Shown here: positions 1 to 5,639 of the stretch, one piece after another
Position numbering within the stretch: position 1 is the first letter of the stretch
Layout of the letters: each line of letters starts with the position of its first letter
Source of the DNA: Vulcanimicrobiota bacterium
GTDB lineage: Bacteria; Vulcanimicrobiota; Vulcanimicrobiia; Vulcanimicrobiales; Vulcanimicrobiaceae
Assembly (NCBI GenBank): GCA_019247395.1
Contig: JAFAOZ010000299.1
Span: forward strand, 1-9,164
Length of the DNA stretch: 9,164 bases
Reading direction: 5' to 3'
Notes under the pieces: model-generated
What the model was told of the DNA's origin: nothing
The model's database searches: none
What the model saw: the letters and a program-made list of their open reading frames with translations, nothing else
Translations under genes and position numbers: made by a program

Positions 1-2
1 CA

Positions 3-392
3 TTCTATCTCTGTGCGGCGGTCGCGAAGCCGATGATGAAGCAGCGCTCCGGCTCGATCGTGCTCGTGACGAGCATCGTCGGCATGATCGGAAATGCGGG
101 CCAGGCGGCGTACTCCGCCTCGAAGGCCGGACTTATCGGGCTCTGCAAATCGGTGGCAAAGGAGTTGGGTTCGAGGAATATAAGAGTCAACGCCGTCGCG
201 CCGGGTCTCATCGAGACCGCCATGACCGAGACCATGCCCGACGCCGCCAGGGAATATTTGATCAAGCAAGCCGCTCTCGGCCGAGCCGGGACGCCCGAGG
301 ACGTCAGCAGAGTCGTAGCCTTCCTGTGCTCCGACGATGCGGGATTCATCACCGGACAGACGCTCGTAGTCGATGGCGGCATCTTGATGTGA
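3..392 (+). CDS. fabG: 3-oxoacyl-ACP reductase FabG, 5' end cut by the window
   Basis: This is the C-terminal half of a short-chain dehydrogenase/reductase that reduces 3-oxoacyl-ACP to 3-hydroxyacyl-ACP with NADPH in type II fatty-acid synthesis (cytoplasm). The frame stays open to the left edge and reads FYLCAAVAKPMMKQRSG before the familiar core. The ATG at 33 is therefore an internal methionine and the real start lies outside the window. Visible SDR landmarks are the catalytic Ser in VTSIVG, the catalytic Tyr and Lys in YSASK, the NVxAPG-type stretch (NAVAPGLIETAMT) and the C-terminal TGQTLVVDGG. The Rossmann glycine motif would lie upstream. The stop is 18 bases before acpP on the same strand, the usual fabG-acpP arrangement, which favours FabG over a generic SDR. 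The family call is secure; the FabG assignment rests on context plus similarity. Confidence 0.93.
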   Translation, partial: FYLCAAVAKPMMKQRSGSIVLVTSIVGMIGNAGQAAYSASKAGLIGLCKSVAKELGSRNIRVNAVAPGLIETAMTETMPDAAREYLIKQAALGRAGTPEDVSRVVAFLCSDDAGFITGQTLVVDGGILM

Positions 393-397
393 GTCGT

Positions 398-405
398 AAA
401 AGGAG
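398..405 (+). promoter_or_regulatory. Shine-Dalgarno of acpP
   Basis: AAAGGAGA lies 5 bases upstream of the ATG at 411. It is the strongest ribosome binding site in the first operon, as expected for the very abundant acyl carrier protein, and it fixes the acpP start. Confidence 0.85.
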
Positions 406-410
406 ACGTA

Positions 411-662
411 ATGTCCACCACCTTCGATAAAGTAAAGAAGATCATCGTCGAGCAGCTGGGCGTCGACGAGTCCGAAGTGACGCCAGAAGCATCGATCACC
501 GACGATCTCGGTGCCGATTCGCTCGACCAAGTCGAGCTGGTGATGGCATTCGAGACCGAGTTCAATATCGATATTCCCGACGAGGAAGCGGAGAAGATCA
601 AAACCGTCGGCGACGCGGTGAAGCGCATCGACGAGACGACGGCGGGCTCTTCAACCTCCTAG
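411..662 (+). CDS. acpP: acyl carrier protein
   Basis: This small acidic carrier protein (83 residues) holds growing acyl chains on a 4'-phosphopantetheine arm during fatty-acid synthesis. The [14 protein letters not shown] signature carries the phosphopantetheine attachment Ser at residue 37. It is followed by the helix II/III region with the conserved IPDEEAEKI stretch. Length is normal for the family apart from a short Ser/Thr-rich tail (about residues 75-83). The start is fixed by a strong Shine-Dalgarno. The gene sits directly after fabG, which supports primary fatty-acid metabolism rather than a polyketide role. It ends only 6 bases before ffh. The last codons contain CCTCCT, which resembles the 16S rRNA 3' tail rather than a ribosome binding site for the next gene. 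Confidence 0.97.
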   Translation: MSTTFDKVKKIIVEQLGVDESEVTPEASITDDLGADSLDQVELVMAFETEFNIDIPDEEAEKIKTVGDAVKRIDETTAGSSTS

Positions 663-668
663 CACGAT

Positions 669-1982
669 TTGTTCGACCAACTCCAGGAACGCCTCGGCGC
701 AATTTTCGAGCGCCTAAGCGGGCGCGGGCGGATTACCGAAGGCGAAGTCAACGAAGCGCTTCGCGAAGTTCGCGTTGCGCTGCTCGAGGCCGACGTATCG
801 CTGGGCGCTGCGAAGGCGTTCGTCAACCGCGTTAAGGAACGCGCCGTCGGCGCCAACGTTATGGAATCGTTGACGCCGGCGCAAACGATTGTCAAAACCG
901 TTTATGACGAACTTGTCGAGCTCTTAGGGCCGTCAACCGGCTCCGGCAAGGCGCGGCTGCAATTCTCCGACGCGCCACCCTCGATTTTGATGCTGGTAGG
1001 TCTGCAAGGCTCCGGAAAGACCACGCAAGCCGGCAAGTTGGCCTTGCGCCTGAAAGAACAAGGGCGCCGGTCGCTCTTGATTGCGGCGGACGTTTATCGT
1101 CCCGCGGCAATCGAGCAGCTCAAGACGCTCGGCAAACAGATCGCGCTGCCCGTATTTGAACTCGGCACCGCAGATCCGGTGCGTATCGTGCGCGACGGAA
1201 TTGCGGAAGCAAAACGGCTCGGCATCTCGACGGTCATCATCGATACCGCCGGCCGCTTGCAGATCGACGAGCCGCTGATGGAAGAGCTTGCGAAGATCAA
1301 ATCGATTGCCCAGCCCTCTGAGATTCTCTTGATCGCCGATGCGATGACCGGACAAGAGGCGACAAACGTCGCGAAAGGCTTTCACGACCGGCTCGGAATC
1401 ACCGGCGTTATTCTGACGAAGCTCGACGGCGACACGCGCGGCGGCGCGGCGCTTTCGATTCACAGCATCACGGGCGCCCCGATCAAGTTCATCGGCGTCG
1501 GCGAGAAATTGACCGCGCTCGAACCATTCTATCCGGAGCGTCTCGCATCGCGTATTCTCGGCATGGGCGATGCGCTCACCCTTATCGAAAAAACGCAGAG
1601 CCTGTACTCAGAAGAGCAGGCAAAGAAGCTCGAAGAAAAATTACTCAAGCAAACCTTCACGCTCGAAGATTTCCTCGACCAAATGCGCCAAGTCCGAAAA
1701 CTCGGATCATTCACCGATCTGGTGAAGATGGTTCCCGGCTTATCGCGCGCGCTGCCGAAGAACTTCGAGGTTCCCGAGCGTGAGCTTGAGAAAGTCGAAG
1801 CAATTATTTGCTCGATGACTCGCGGGGAACGCCGCAATCCCGACGTCTTAAACGGTTCGCGCCGCAAGCGGATCGCTCGCGGCTCCGGCACGCAGGTCGC
1901 CGACGTGAACCGGCTCGTCAAACAGTTCGAACAAGCACGCCACATGGCCAAACACCTGACCAAAACCAGGCGGGGTAGATAA
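669..1982 (+). CDS. ffh: signal recognition particle protein Ffh
   Basis: Ffh is the SRP54 GTPase that, with 4.5S RNA, binds signal sequences of nascent membrane and exported proteins and docks with FtsY. It has 437 residues in NG-M order. The four-helix N domain (about 1-95) contains ALLEADV. The G domain has P-loop GLQGSGKTT (111-119), DVYRPAA (141-147), DTAGR (192-196), [10 protein letters not shown] (250-259) and GVGEK (276-280). The M domain (about 300-437) has the RNA-binding segment around [20 protein letters not shown]. The start is TTG at 669: the protein aligns from MFDQLQERL, the normal Ffh N-terminus, and no ATG or GTG fits. No Shine-Dalgarno is visible, so translation is probably coupled to acpP, which ends 6 bases upstream. 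The M domain is poor in Met (only four after residue 300) and lacks the usual Met-rich tail. Confidence 0.98.
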   Translation: MFDQLQERLGAIFERLSGRGRITEGEVNEALREVRVALLEADVSLGAAKAFVNRVKERAVGANVMESLTPAQTIVKTVYDELVELLGPSTGSGKARLQFSDAPPSILMLVGLQGSGKTTQAGKLALRLKEQGRRSLLIAADVYRPAAIEQLKTLGKQIALPVFELGTADPVRIVRDGIAEAKRLGISTVIIDTAGRLQIDEPLMEELAKIKSIAQPSEILLIADAMTGQEATNVAKGFHDRLGITGVILTKLDGDTRGGAALSIHSITGAPIKFIGVGEKLTALEPFYPERLASRILGMGDALTLIEKTQSLYSEEQAKKLEEKLLKQTFTLEDFLDQMRQVRKLGSFTDLVKMVPGLSRALPKNFEVPERELEKVEAIICSMTRGERRNPDVLNGSRRKRIARGSGTQVADVNRLVKQFEQARHMAKHLTKTRRGR

Positions 1983-1992
1983 GAGAAGAGGA
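1981..1992 (+). promoter_or_regulatory. purine-rich ribosome binding region of rpsP
   Basis: The 12-base all-purine stretch AAGAGAAGAGGA lies between the ffh stop and the ATG at 1993 and contains GAGG. It is the only plausible ribosome binding site for rpsP and supports that start. Confidence 0.6.
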
Positions 1993-2292
1993 ATGGTAAA
2001 AATTCGTTTGCGGCGCAGCGGCGCCAAAAAGCAACCAACGTACCGGTTCGTCGTCGCGGATGCTCGCGCGCCGCGCGACGGGCGATTCATTGAGATCTTG
2101 GGGCACTATAATCCGCGCACCGAGCCGCGAACCGTCGTCGTCGACGAAGAGAAGGCGCGCGCGTGGCTCGCCAAAGGGGCTCAGCCGTCCGATACGGTTC
2201 GCCGGCTTTTCGCTGAAAAGGGGCTCGTCGAACGCGGACCGATTCCGACGACGAAACGGAAGCCCAAGAGTGAACAGGGCGGCGCGTCGTGA
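1993..2292 (+). CDS. rpsP: 30S ribosomal protein S16
   Basis: S16 is a small-subunit protein needed for assembly of the 5' and central domains of 16S rRNA. The 99-residue product starts [20 protein letters not shown] and continues with [21 protein letters not shown], the typical S16 N-terminal half. The central [17 protein letters not shown] is also typical. The basic tail (about 80-99) is variable in the family. Length is normal or slightly long. It lies 10 bases after ffh behind a purine-rich ribosome binding region. Its TGA stop overlaps the GTG start of khpA (GTGA at 2289-2292), so the two are probably translationally coupled. ffh-rpsP-khpA-rimM is a widely conserved order. Confidence 0.98.
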   Translation: MVKIRLRRSGAKKQPTYRFVVADARAPRDGRFIEILGHYNPRTEPRTVVVDEEKARAWLAKGAQPSDTVRRLFAEKGLVERGPIPTTKRKPKSEQGGAS

Positions 2293-2798
2293 GCTCGTTC
2301 GACGACGAATTCGGACTCTTTAGCGAGACCGTCGTCGACGAGCCCGAGCCATTCGATTCGGCCCGGGGTAAGCTCGGCCGCGAGGTTGAGCCCCGGCGGA
2401 AGGAAACGGTTCCGCGCAAGGAACCGCCGCCGGCTGCCCCTACGGCGAGCAGGCGTCCGTCGCGTCCGCCGTTTCGCCGCGAGCGGCGGCCGAGCGCGCC
2501 TTCGGGTGGTGATCCGTGGGCCGGACATCGCCGCGCAACCGAGCTCTTAGAGTTCCTGGCGCGTAAACTCGTGCAGAAGCCGGAATCCGTAACGGTCGAG
2601 CTTTTTATCGACGAAACCGCGCAGCCCGTCATCGAGCTCATCGTCGATCCGGAAGACATCGGCAAAGTCATCGGCCGCAGCGGACGCGTTGCCCAGGCGT
2701 TGCGCACCGTCGTTCGCGCCACGGCGGAGGGTCGCGTCGCCGTCGATATTCTCGATAGCGACGAGGCTGCGCAAGATTCCGAGGATACCGGAGAATGA
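2289..2798 (+). CDS. khpA: KH-domain RNA-binding protein KhpA with long N-terminal extension
   Basis: KhpA is a small RNA-binding protein (KhpA/YlqC family), in several bacteria a partner of KhpB/Jag linked to cell division and RNA control. The product has 169 residues, about twice the usual 75-85. The family core is the C-terminal part (about 75-158): helix [13 protein letters not shown], a strand with VTVEL, then [19 protein letters not shown]. The last contains the RNA-contacting loop IGRSG (128-132). Residues 1-74 are low complexity: acidic at the start (DDEF, DEPEP), then basic and Pro-rich (about 26-72). They are probably disordered. The start is GTG at 2289 inside the rpsP stop (GTGA). 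No ATG lies between it and the core, and the only other in-frame GTG falls inside the first helix, so the extension seems translated. The C-terminal tail is again acidic. Confidence 0.9.
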   Translation: MSSFDDEFGLFSETVVDEPEPFDSARGKLGREVEPRRKETVPRKEPPPAAPTASRRPSRPPFRRERRPSAPSGGDPWAGHRRATELLEFLARKLVQKPESVTVELFIDETAQPVIELIVDPEDIGKVIGRSGRVAQALRTVVRATAEGRVAVDILDSDEAAQDSEDTGE

Positions 2799-3279
2799 GA
2801 TAGCCGTCGGGCGTATTGCCGGCGCCTTCGGCGTTCGCGGCGAGCTTAAGTGCGACCCGACCGGTGCGGGTCGCACTGTTATTTCTGCCGGTGCAGAACT
2901 GCGCTGCCGGCAACCCGAGCTGCCGTCGGCGATACGCGTTGAGAGCGCTCGCACGCATAAGAACCGTTTGCTCATTCGTATCGCGGGTGTAAACGATCCG
3001 GCGGCCGCCGCTGCCTATGCGGGTGCGGTGCTCTTTGCGAACCGTAAGGAGATCCCGCTGCAAGCGGGGGAGTATTTCGACGACGATCTCATCGGGTGCG
3101 CCGTCTATGGCGAGGACGGTACTGCGTACGGCTCCGTCGCGCGCGTGGAGCACTATCCGGCCAGCGACATGCTCGTGATCGACGGACACATGGTTCCGAT
3201 GGTCGGTGCGATCGTTACCGCCATCGACCTTGATGATCGGCGCATCGTCATCGATCCGCCCGAAGGTCTCTTCGAGTAA
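2689..3279 (+). CDS. rimM: 16S rRNA processing protein RimM (start uncertain, possible frameshift)
   Basis: RimM binds S19 and helps mature the head of the 30S subunit. The family core begins at IAVGRIAGAFGVRGELKC (from 2800) and runs to PPEGLFE. It consists of an N-terminal beta-barrel (to about 3060), then the PRC barrel with GEYFDDDLIGCAVY, GSVARVEHYPASDMLVI and a VPMVGAIV strand. The start is the problem. The ATG expected from the khpA stop overlap (ATGA at 2795-2798) reads ATG AGA TAG and closes at once. The listed start is the nearest upstream standard codon, TTG at 2689, but it would overlap khpA by 110 bases and add about 36 Arg/Pro-rich residues foreign to the family. One extra base after 2797 would give ATG, one codon, then ATA GCC GTC GGG. 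The true 5' end is therefore probably 2795-2800. The identity of the core is clear. Confidence 0.9.
   Translation: MPRRCAPSFAPRRRVASPSIFSIATRLRKIPRIPENEIAVGRIAGAFGVRGELKCDPTGAGRTVISAGAELRCRQPELPSAIRVESARTHKNRLLIRIAGVNDPAAAAAYAGAVLFANRKEIPLQAGEYFDDDLIGCAVYGEDGTAYGSVARVEHYPASDMLVIDGHMVPMVGAIVTAIDLDDRRIVIDPPEGLFE
2790..2803 (+). other. khpA stop / abortive rimM start junction
   Basis: GGAG at 2790-2793 is followed by the khpA stop TGA (2796-2798). This overlaps an ATG (2795-2797) that opens a two-codon frame ATG AGA TAG ending at 2803. The layout is that of a normal ATGA-coupled start for rimM, but the ATG is one base out of phase with the rimM core, which continues as ATA GCC GTC GGG from 2800. 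A lost base, sequencing error or unusual initiation would each explain it. Confidence 0.7.
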
Positions 3280-3281
3280 GT

Positions 3282-4298
3282 CTAGCTGTTGTCGGGATGG
3301 GCCGCGGCGTAGGCTAAAACGGCAGCGTTTACGGCGTTTTTAATCGTGGACGCTTTGCCGGTATGGTGCGCCAGCGTTGCACCGAAGCACGTGTAGACGA
3401 ACAGGTCGAATTGATACTCCGTCTTGTGGTGGTCTGAGCTCGCGGCCAGCGTTCCGGTCGCTACGGTGTTGTCGCGATTGGATCCGCAGATCGTATCCGC
3501 GGATTGTTGGGGGTTGCCGGTTACCGCCGTCATCTGCGCGTTGTAATGCGTATTCATCGCGAAGAAGAGCTCGCGTGCCGCGTTCGTCAAATCGGTCGAG
3601 CCGATCGCGCCCGAAGCGGTCACGGGCGCCACGATCACTCCCCGCGACGGTTTCACGACGGGTCCCGGAGTCGCCGTGTGCGCGCCTTTATGCTTTCCGA
3701 AGACCGAGCTAACGATGCTCCCCAGGCCTTGAATCGGTACTTGCGCGCCGTTGGTAGACGTGGGCGCCGGCGTATTATTCGGTCGTGGCTGAACGTTTTC
3801 CGTACCGCGCCCAACGACGGCTAAGATTTGTTCGCGCGCGAGCAAGGATTGTGACGCTACGTCCGCCACGCTGCCGACCTGTGCCGTCTGCGAGAAGAGA
3901 ATAACGCCGCTGTCCACGCTGACGACTTGCTCCACCACCGCAGCGCTGTCACCGACCGGCGTCACGTAGCCGCTAATGTAAAAGTCGGCGTGCGCCGTGT
4001 GCGCGTTGGTGAGGAAGTCGGCGCGCTTGATACCTTGAGGGACGGGCAGCACCGTAAGGCCGCCGGCGGCGCCCATCTCTTGGGCCAGGATTTGACCGAT
4101 GGCAATACCGATGCGCGGATCGCTGCCGGTCTGCACGTCGAACGGATAGACGATCACGGTCGGCAATTGGTCGATTCCGGCCGGAGCCGGCGCCGCCGTC
4201 GGCACGGGTGGCGGCGGCGTGGCACCGAGCGCAAAAGCGAGCGACGAACTAATCAGCGCCGTCATGAGAAAGCGGCGCAGCAAACTTCTTTCAGGCAT
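3282..4298 (-). CDS. exported protein with TolB/FlgO-like domain, probably two related domains
   Basis: This is a probable periplasmic or surface protein of 338 residues; its function is unknown. Residues 1-26 form a signal peptide (RSLLRRF, hydrophobic core, cut near ALGA), followed by a Pro/Ala-rich linker (27-45). The first domain (about 46-163) starts TVIVYPFDVQTG and has an amphipathic helix (IGIAIGQILAQEM), LTVLPVPQGIKRADF, and an alternating strand stretch with DFYISGYVTPVGD. This is the pattern of TolB N-terminal/FlgO/CsgG-type folds. A Pro/Thr/Asn linker (about 170-215) leads to a second region (about 218-335) opening with RGVIVAPVTASG. It also holds two cysteines (271 and 304) that could form a disulfide. 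The ATG overlaps the last 8 bases of the YihY-like gene, so the two are probably coupled. The fold assignment is by pattern only. Confidence 0.75.
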   Translation of the reverse strand: MPERSLLRRFLMTALISSSLAFALGATPPPPVPTAAPAPAGIDQLPTVIVYPFDVQTGSDPRIGIAIGQILAQEMGAAGGLTVLPVPQGIKRADFLTNAHTAHADFYISGYVTPVGDSAAVVEQVVSVDSGVILFSQTAQVGSVADVASQSLLAREQILAVVGRGTENVQPRPNNTPAPTSTNGAQVPIQGLGSIVSSVFGKHKGAHTATPGPVVKPSRGVIVAPVTASGAIGSTDLTNAARELFFAMNTHYNAQMTAVTGNPQQSADTICGSNRDNTVATGTLAASSDHHKTEYQFDLFVYTCFGATLAHHTGKASTIKNAVNAAVLAYAAAHPDNS

Positions 4299-5121
4299 TC
4301 GCCGGCGTTTCTTCTGCGGCGGCGTCGGGATGTCCGGTCGGCCACGCGATGCTGTATTCGGCGCCGAAGAGAAAGATCGATCCGATGCAATAGAACCACA
4401 GAAGCAAGACGAGCGGGGCCGAGAGCGCGCCGTAGATGTGAGAAAAGTCGACGTGCGTCAGATAGGCGGCAAAGGCATATTGCACTGCCGGCCATGCAAT
4501 CGCGACGACGGTCGCACCGCGCAGCGCGAAGCCCCACGAGATGCTTCGGTTCGGGAGCCAGCGATAGAGGACTAAGGCAACGATAAAAACGAGTGCGATG
4601 GAGATCAGATAGCCGAGAACGTGCGTGAAGCGGGCGGCGGGATCGTAAATGCCTACGACGCGGAAGGTAACCGAGAGCACGATCGGCAGCGCAATTGCAA
4701 TGAGAAGTAGGATGCCGGTCACCGGCAGCATGACGAAGGAGAGCGCGAGATTGTGAACGAGCGGCCGTCCCTTTGGGACGTTGAGCGCTCGATCGAGCGC
4801 GTACGCCAGCCCCATGAATAAATTCTTCCCCGACCAAAGCAGGAAGGCCAGGGCGATTACGCTGGAGATGCCGCGCCCGTAAATATACGTGGTGAGGTTA
4901 TTCACGATATAGTCGTGCAGCGTCGGTGCCAGCGCGTCGAAAAAAAGCATCGCGCGATGTTGCGATTCGGGAAAGACCAGCGTGATCGCGCTCAGCGCGA
5001 GAACGCTCAGCGGAAAAAGCGCGAAGATGGCGTTGAACGCCACCGATTGAGCGTGAAAAGCGCACCCGTCCCGAGCGAAGCGCACGATGGCTTCGCGAAA
5101 CACGGAGATGAGTCGCTCCAT
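4291..5121 (-). CDS. YihY/BrkB family inner-membrane protein
   Basis: This integral membrane protein belongs to the YihY/virulence factor BrkB family (once misnamed RNase BN). Transport substrate and exact role are not known. With ATG at 5121 it has 276 residues and six hydrophobic segments at roughly 27-50, 85-108, 126-152, 167-187, 200-221 and 232-259. Family landmarks are SVAFNAIFALFPLSVLAL in the first helix, LLWSGKNLF near the second, and the final HIYGALSAPLVLLLWFYCIG followed by FLFGAEYSIA. A GTG at 5160 would add 13 residues, but it has no Shine-Dalgarno and would run into the divergent gene. The ATG gives the usual family N-terminus (MERLISVFREAIVRF). It ends inside the start of the downstream exported gene, suggesting a two-gene unit. 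The C-terminal tail is short and Ala/Glu-rich. Confidence 0.92.
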   Translation of the reverse strand: MERLISVFREAIVRFARDGCAFHAQSVAFNAIFALFPLSVLALSAITLVFPESQHRAMLFFDALAPTLHDYIVNNLTTYIYGRGISSVIALAFLLWSGKNLFMGLAYALDRALNVPKGRPLVHNLALSFVMLPVTGILLLIAIALPIVLSVTFRVVGIYDPAARFTHVLGYLISIALVFIVALVLYRWLPNRSISWGFALRGATVVAIAWPAVQYAFAAYLTHVDFSHIYGALSAPLVLLLWFYCIGSIFLFGAEYSIAWPTGHPDAAAEETPANA

Positions 5122-5136
5122 TCCAAGCGGTATATC

Positions 5137-5141
5137 GGGGG
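5137..5141 (+). promoter_or_regulatory. ribosome binding site of the stalk-domain gene
   Basis: GGGGG lies 3 bases before the GTG at 5145 and is the only candidate ribosome binding site. It falls in the 23-base gap between the two divergent starts at 5121 (-) and 5145 (+). The upstream in-frame stretch back to the TGA at 5109 holds no other standard start. Confidence 0.45.
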
Positions 5142-5144
5142 AAC

Positions 5145-5639
5145 GTGCCGCTATTCCCACCCGGCGCTGCCGTCACGATCGTCATCGACGGGCGCCCTCT
5201 GCGCGCGTATTCGCGCGCCTACGTCGCGAACGGGCGTGTCTTTGCGCCGGTGGATCCGCTGCTGACTCGCCTCGCCGAGCGCCTCTGGTTCGACGGCAAT
5301 ACGCTCGTCGTGCAACGCGACTCGCGTCGCATACGCGTGCCGATCCCGGGCGGCCCCGCGGCCGCTCTCGACGGAGCCTACATTGCCGCGGGACCGGCAT
5401 TGCACCAGCTCGGCATTGCGGTACGTTACGATGGCCCGACGCATCGCCTGTTGGTGCGAGCGGGCGAACGTGAAAGCGTCGCGTCGCCGACACCATTCAA
5501 TGCTGCTGCGCCAACGGTCGTACCCGCGCCCGTCTTTACCCCGTCGCCGCCGGTGACGCCGCGCCCGGTGTGGACCGGCTCGCCGATGCCGCGCCGAACG
5601 CCGCTCCCTTTTCCGCCGCCGCCAGAGCGTCTTTTTTAG
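5145..5639 (+). CDS. small protein with copper amine oxidase N-terminal-like (stalk) domain
   Basis: The product has 164 residues. Residues about 9-67 (VTIVIDGRPLRAYSRAYVANG, RVFAPVDPLLTRL, a LWFDGNTLVVQRDSRRIRV segment) follow the pattern of the copper amine oxidase N-terminal domain family. The pattern is a short strand, V/DG turn, 'R.+.P+..+.+.+G' helix, then 'D...+.+.+....+.++'. A second half-copy follows (about 76-105: AYIAAGPALHQLGIAVRYDGPTHRLLVRAG). The tail (about 110-164) is dominated by Pro, Thr and Ser. This domain normally sits in exported proteins, yet no signal peptide is visible: the only standard start is GTG at 5145, five residues from the first strand. It is head-to-head with the YihY-like gene (23 bases) and overlaps the next convergent gene by 4 bases. 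No enzyme activity should be inferred. Confidence 0.75.
   Translation: MPLFPPGAAVTIVIDGRPLRAYSRAYVANGRVFAPVDPLLTRLAERLWFDGNTLVVQRDSRRIRVPIPGGPAAALDGAYIAAGPALHQLGIAVRYDGPTHRLLVRAGERESVASPTPFNAAAPTVVPAPVFTPSPPVTPRPVWTGSPMPRRTPLPFPPPPERLF

Noticed and set aside
5..628. Long minus-strand open frame opposite fabG and acpP
   Set aside because: It is antisense to two clear conserved genes. Its Ser/Thr-rich translation has no family features and is the shadow of codon bias in high-G+C DNA.
2087..2722. 211-codon minus-strand open frame opposite rpsP and khpA
   Set aside because: Translation is low-complexity Arg/Ser and antisense to conserved genes.
3256..3300. Weak inverted repeat around the rimM/TolB-like gene junction
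   Set aside because: Only CCCGA/TCGGG plus two mispaired extensions with a loop of about 28 bases, easily expected by chance in this composition.
3927..4586. 219-codon plus-strand open frame
   Set aside because: It runs antisense across the TolB-like and YihY-like genes. The product is Arg-rich noise with no domain pattern.
5122..5160. GTG 5160 as start of the YihY-like gene
   Set aside because: It has no Shine-Dalgarno, overlaps the divergent gene by 16 bases, and adds residues not typical of the family.
5631..5638. T-run CTTTTTTA as an intrinsic terminator
   Set aside because: No GC-rich inverted repeat precedes it on the plus strand. It simply encodes the last Leu-Phe and stop of the stalk-domain gene.
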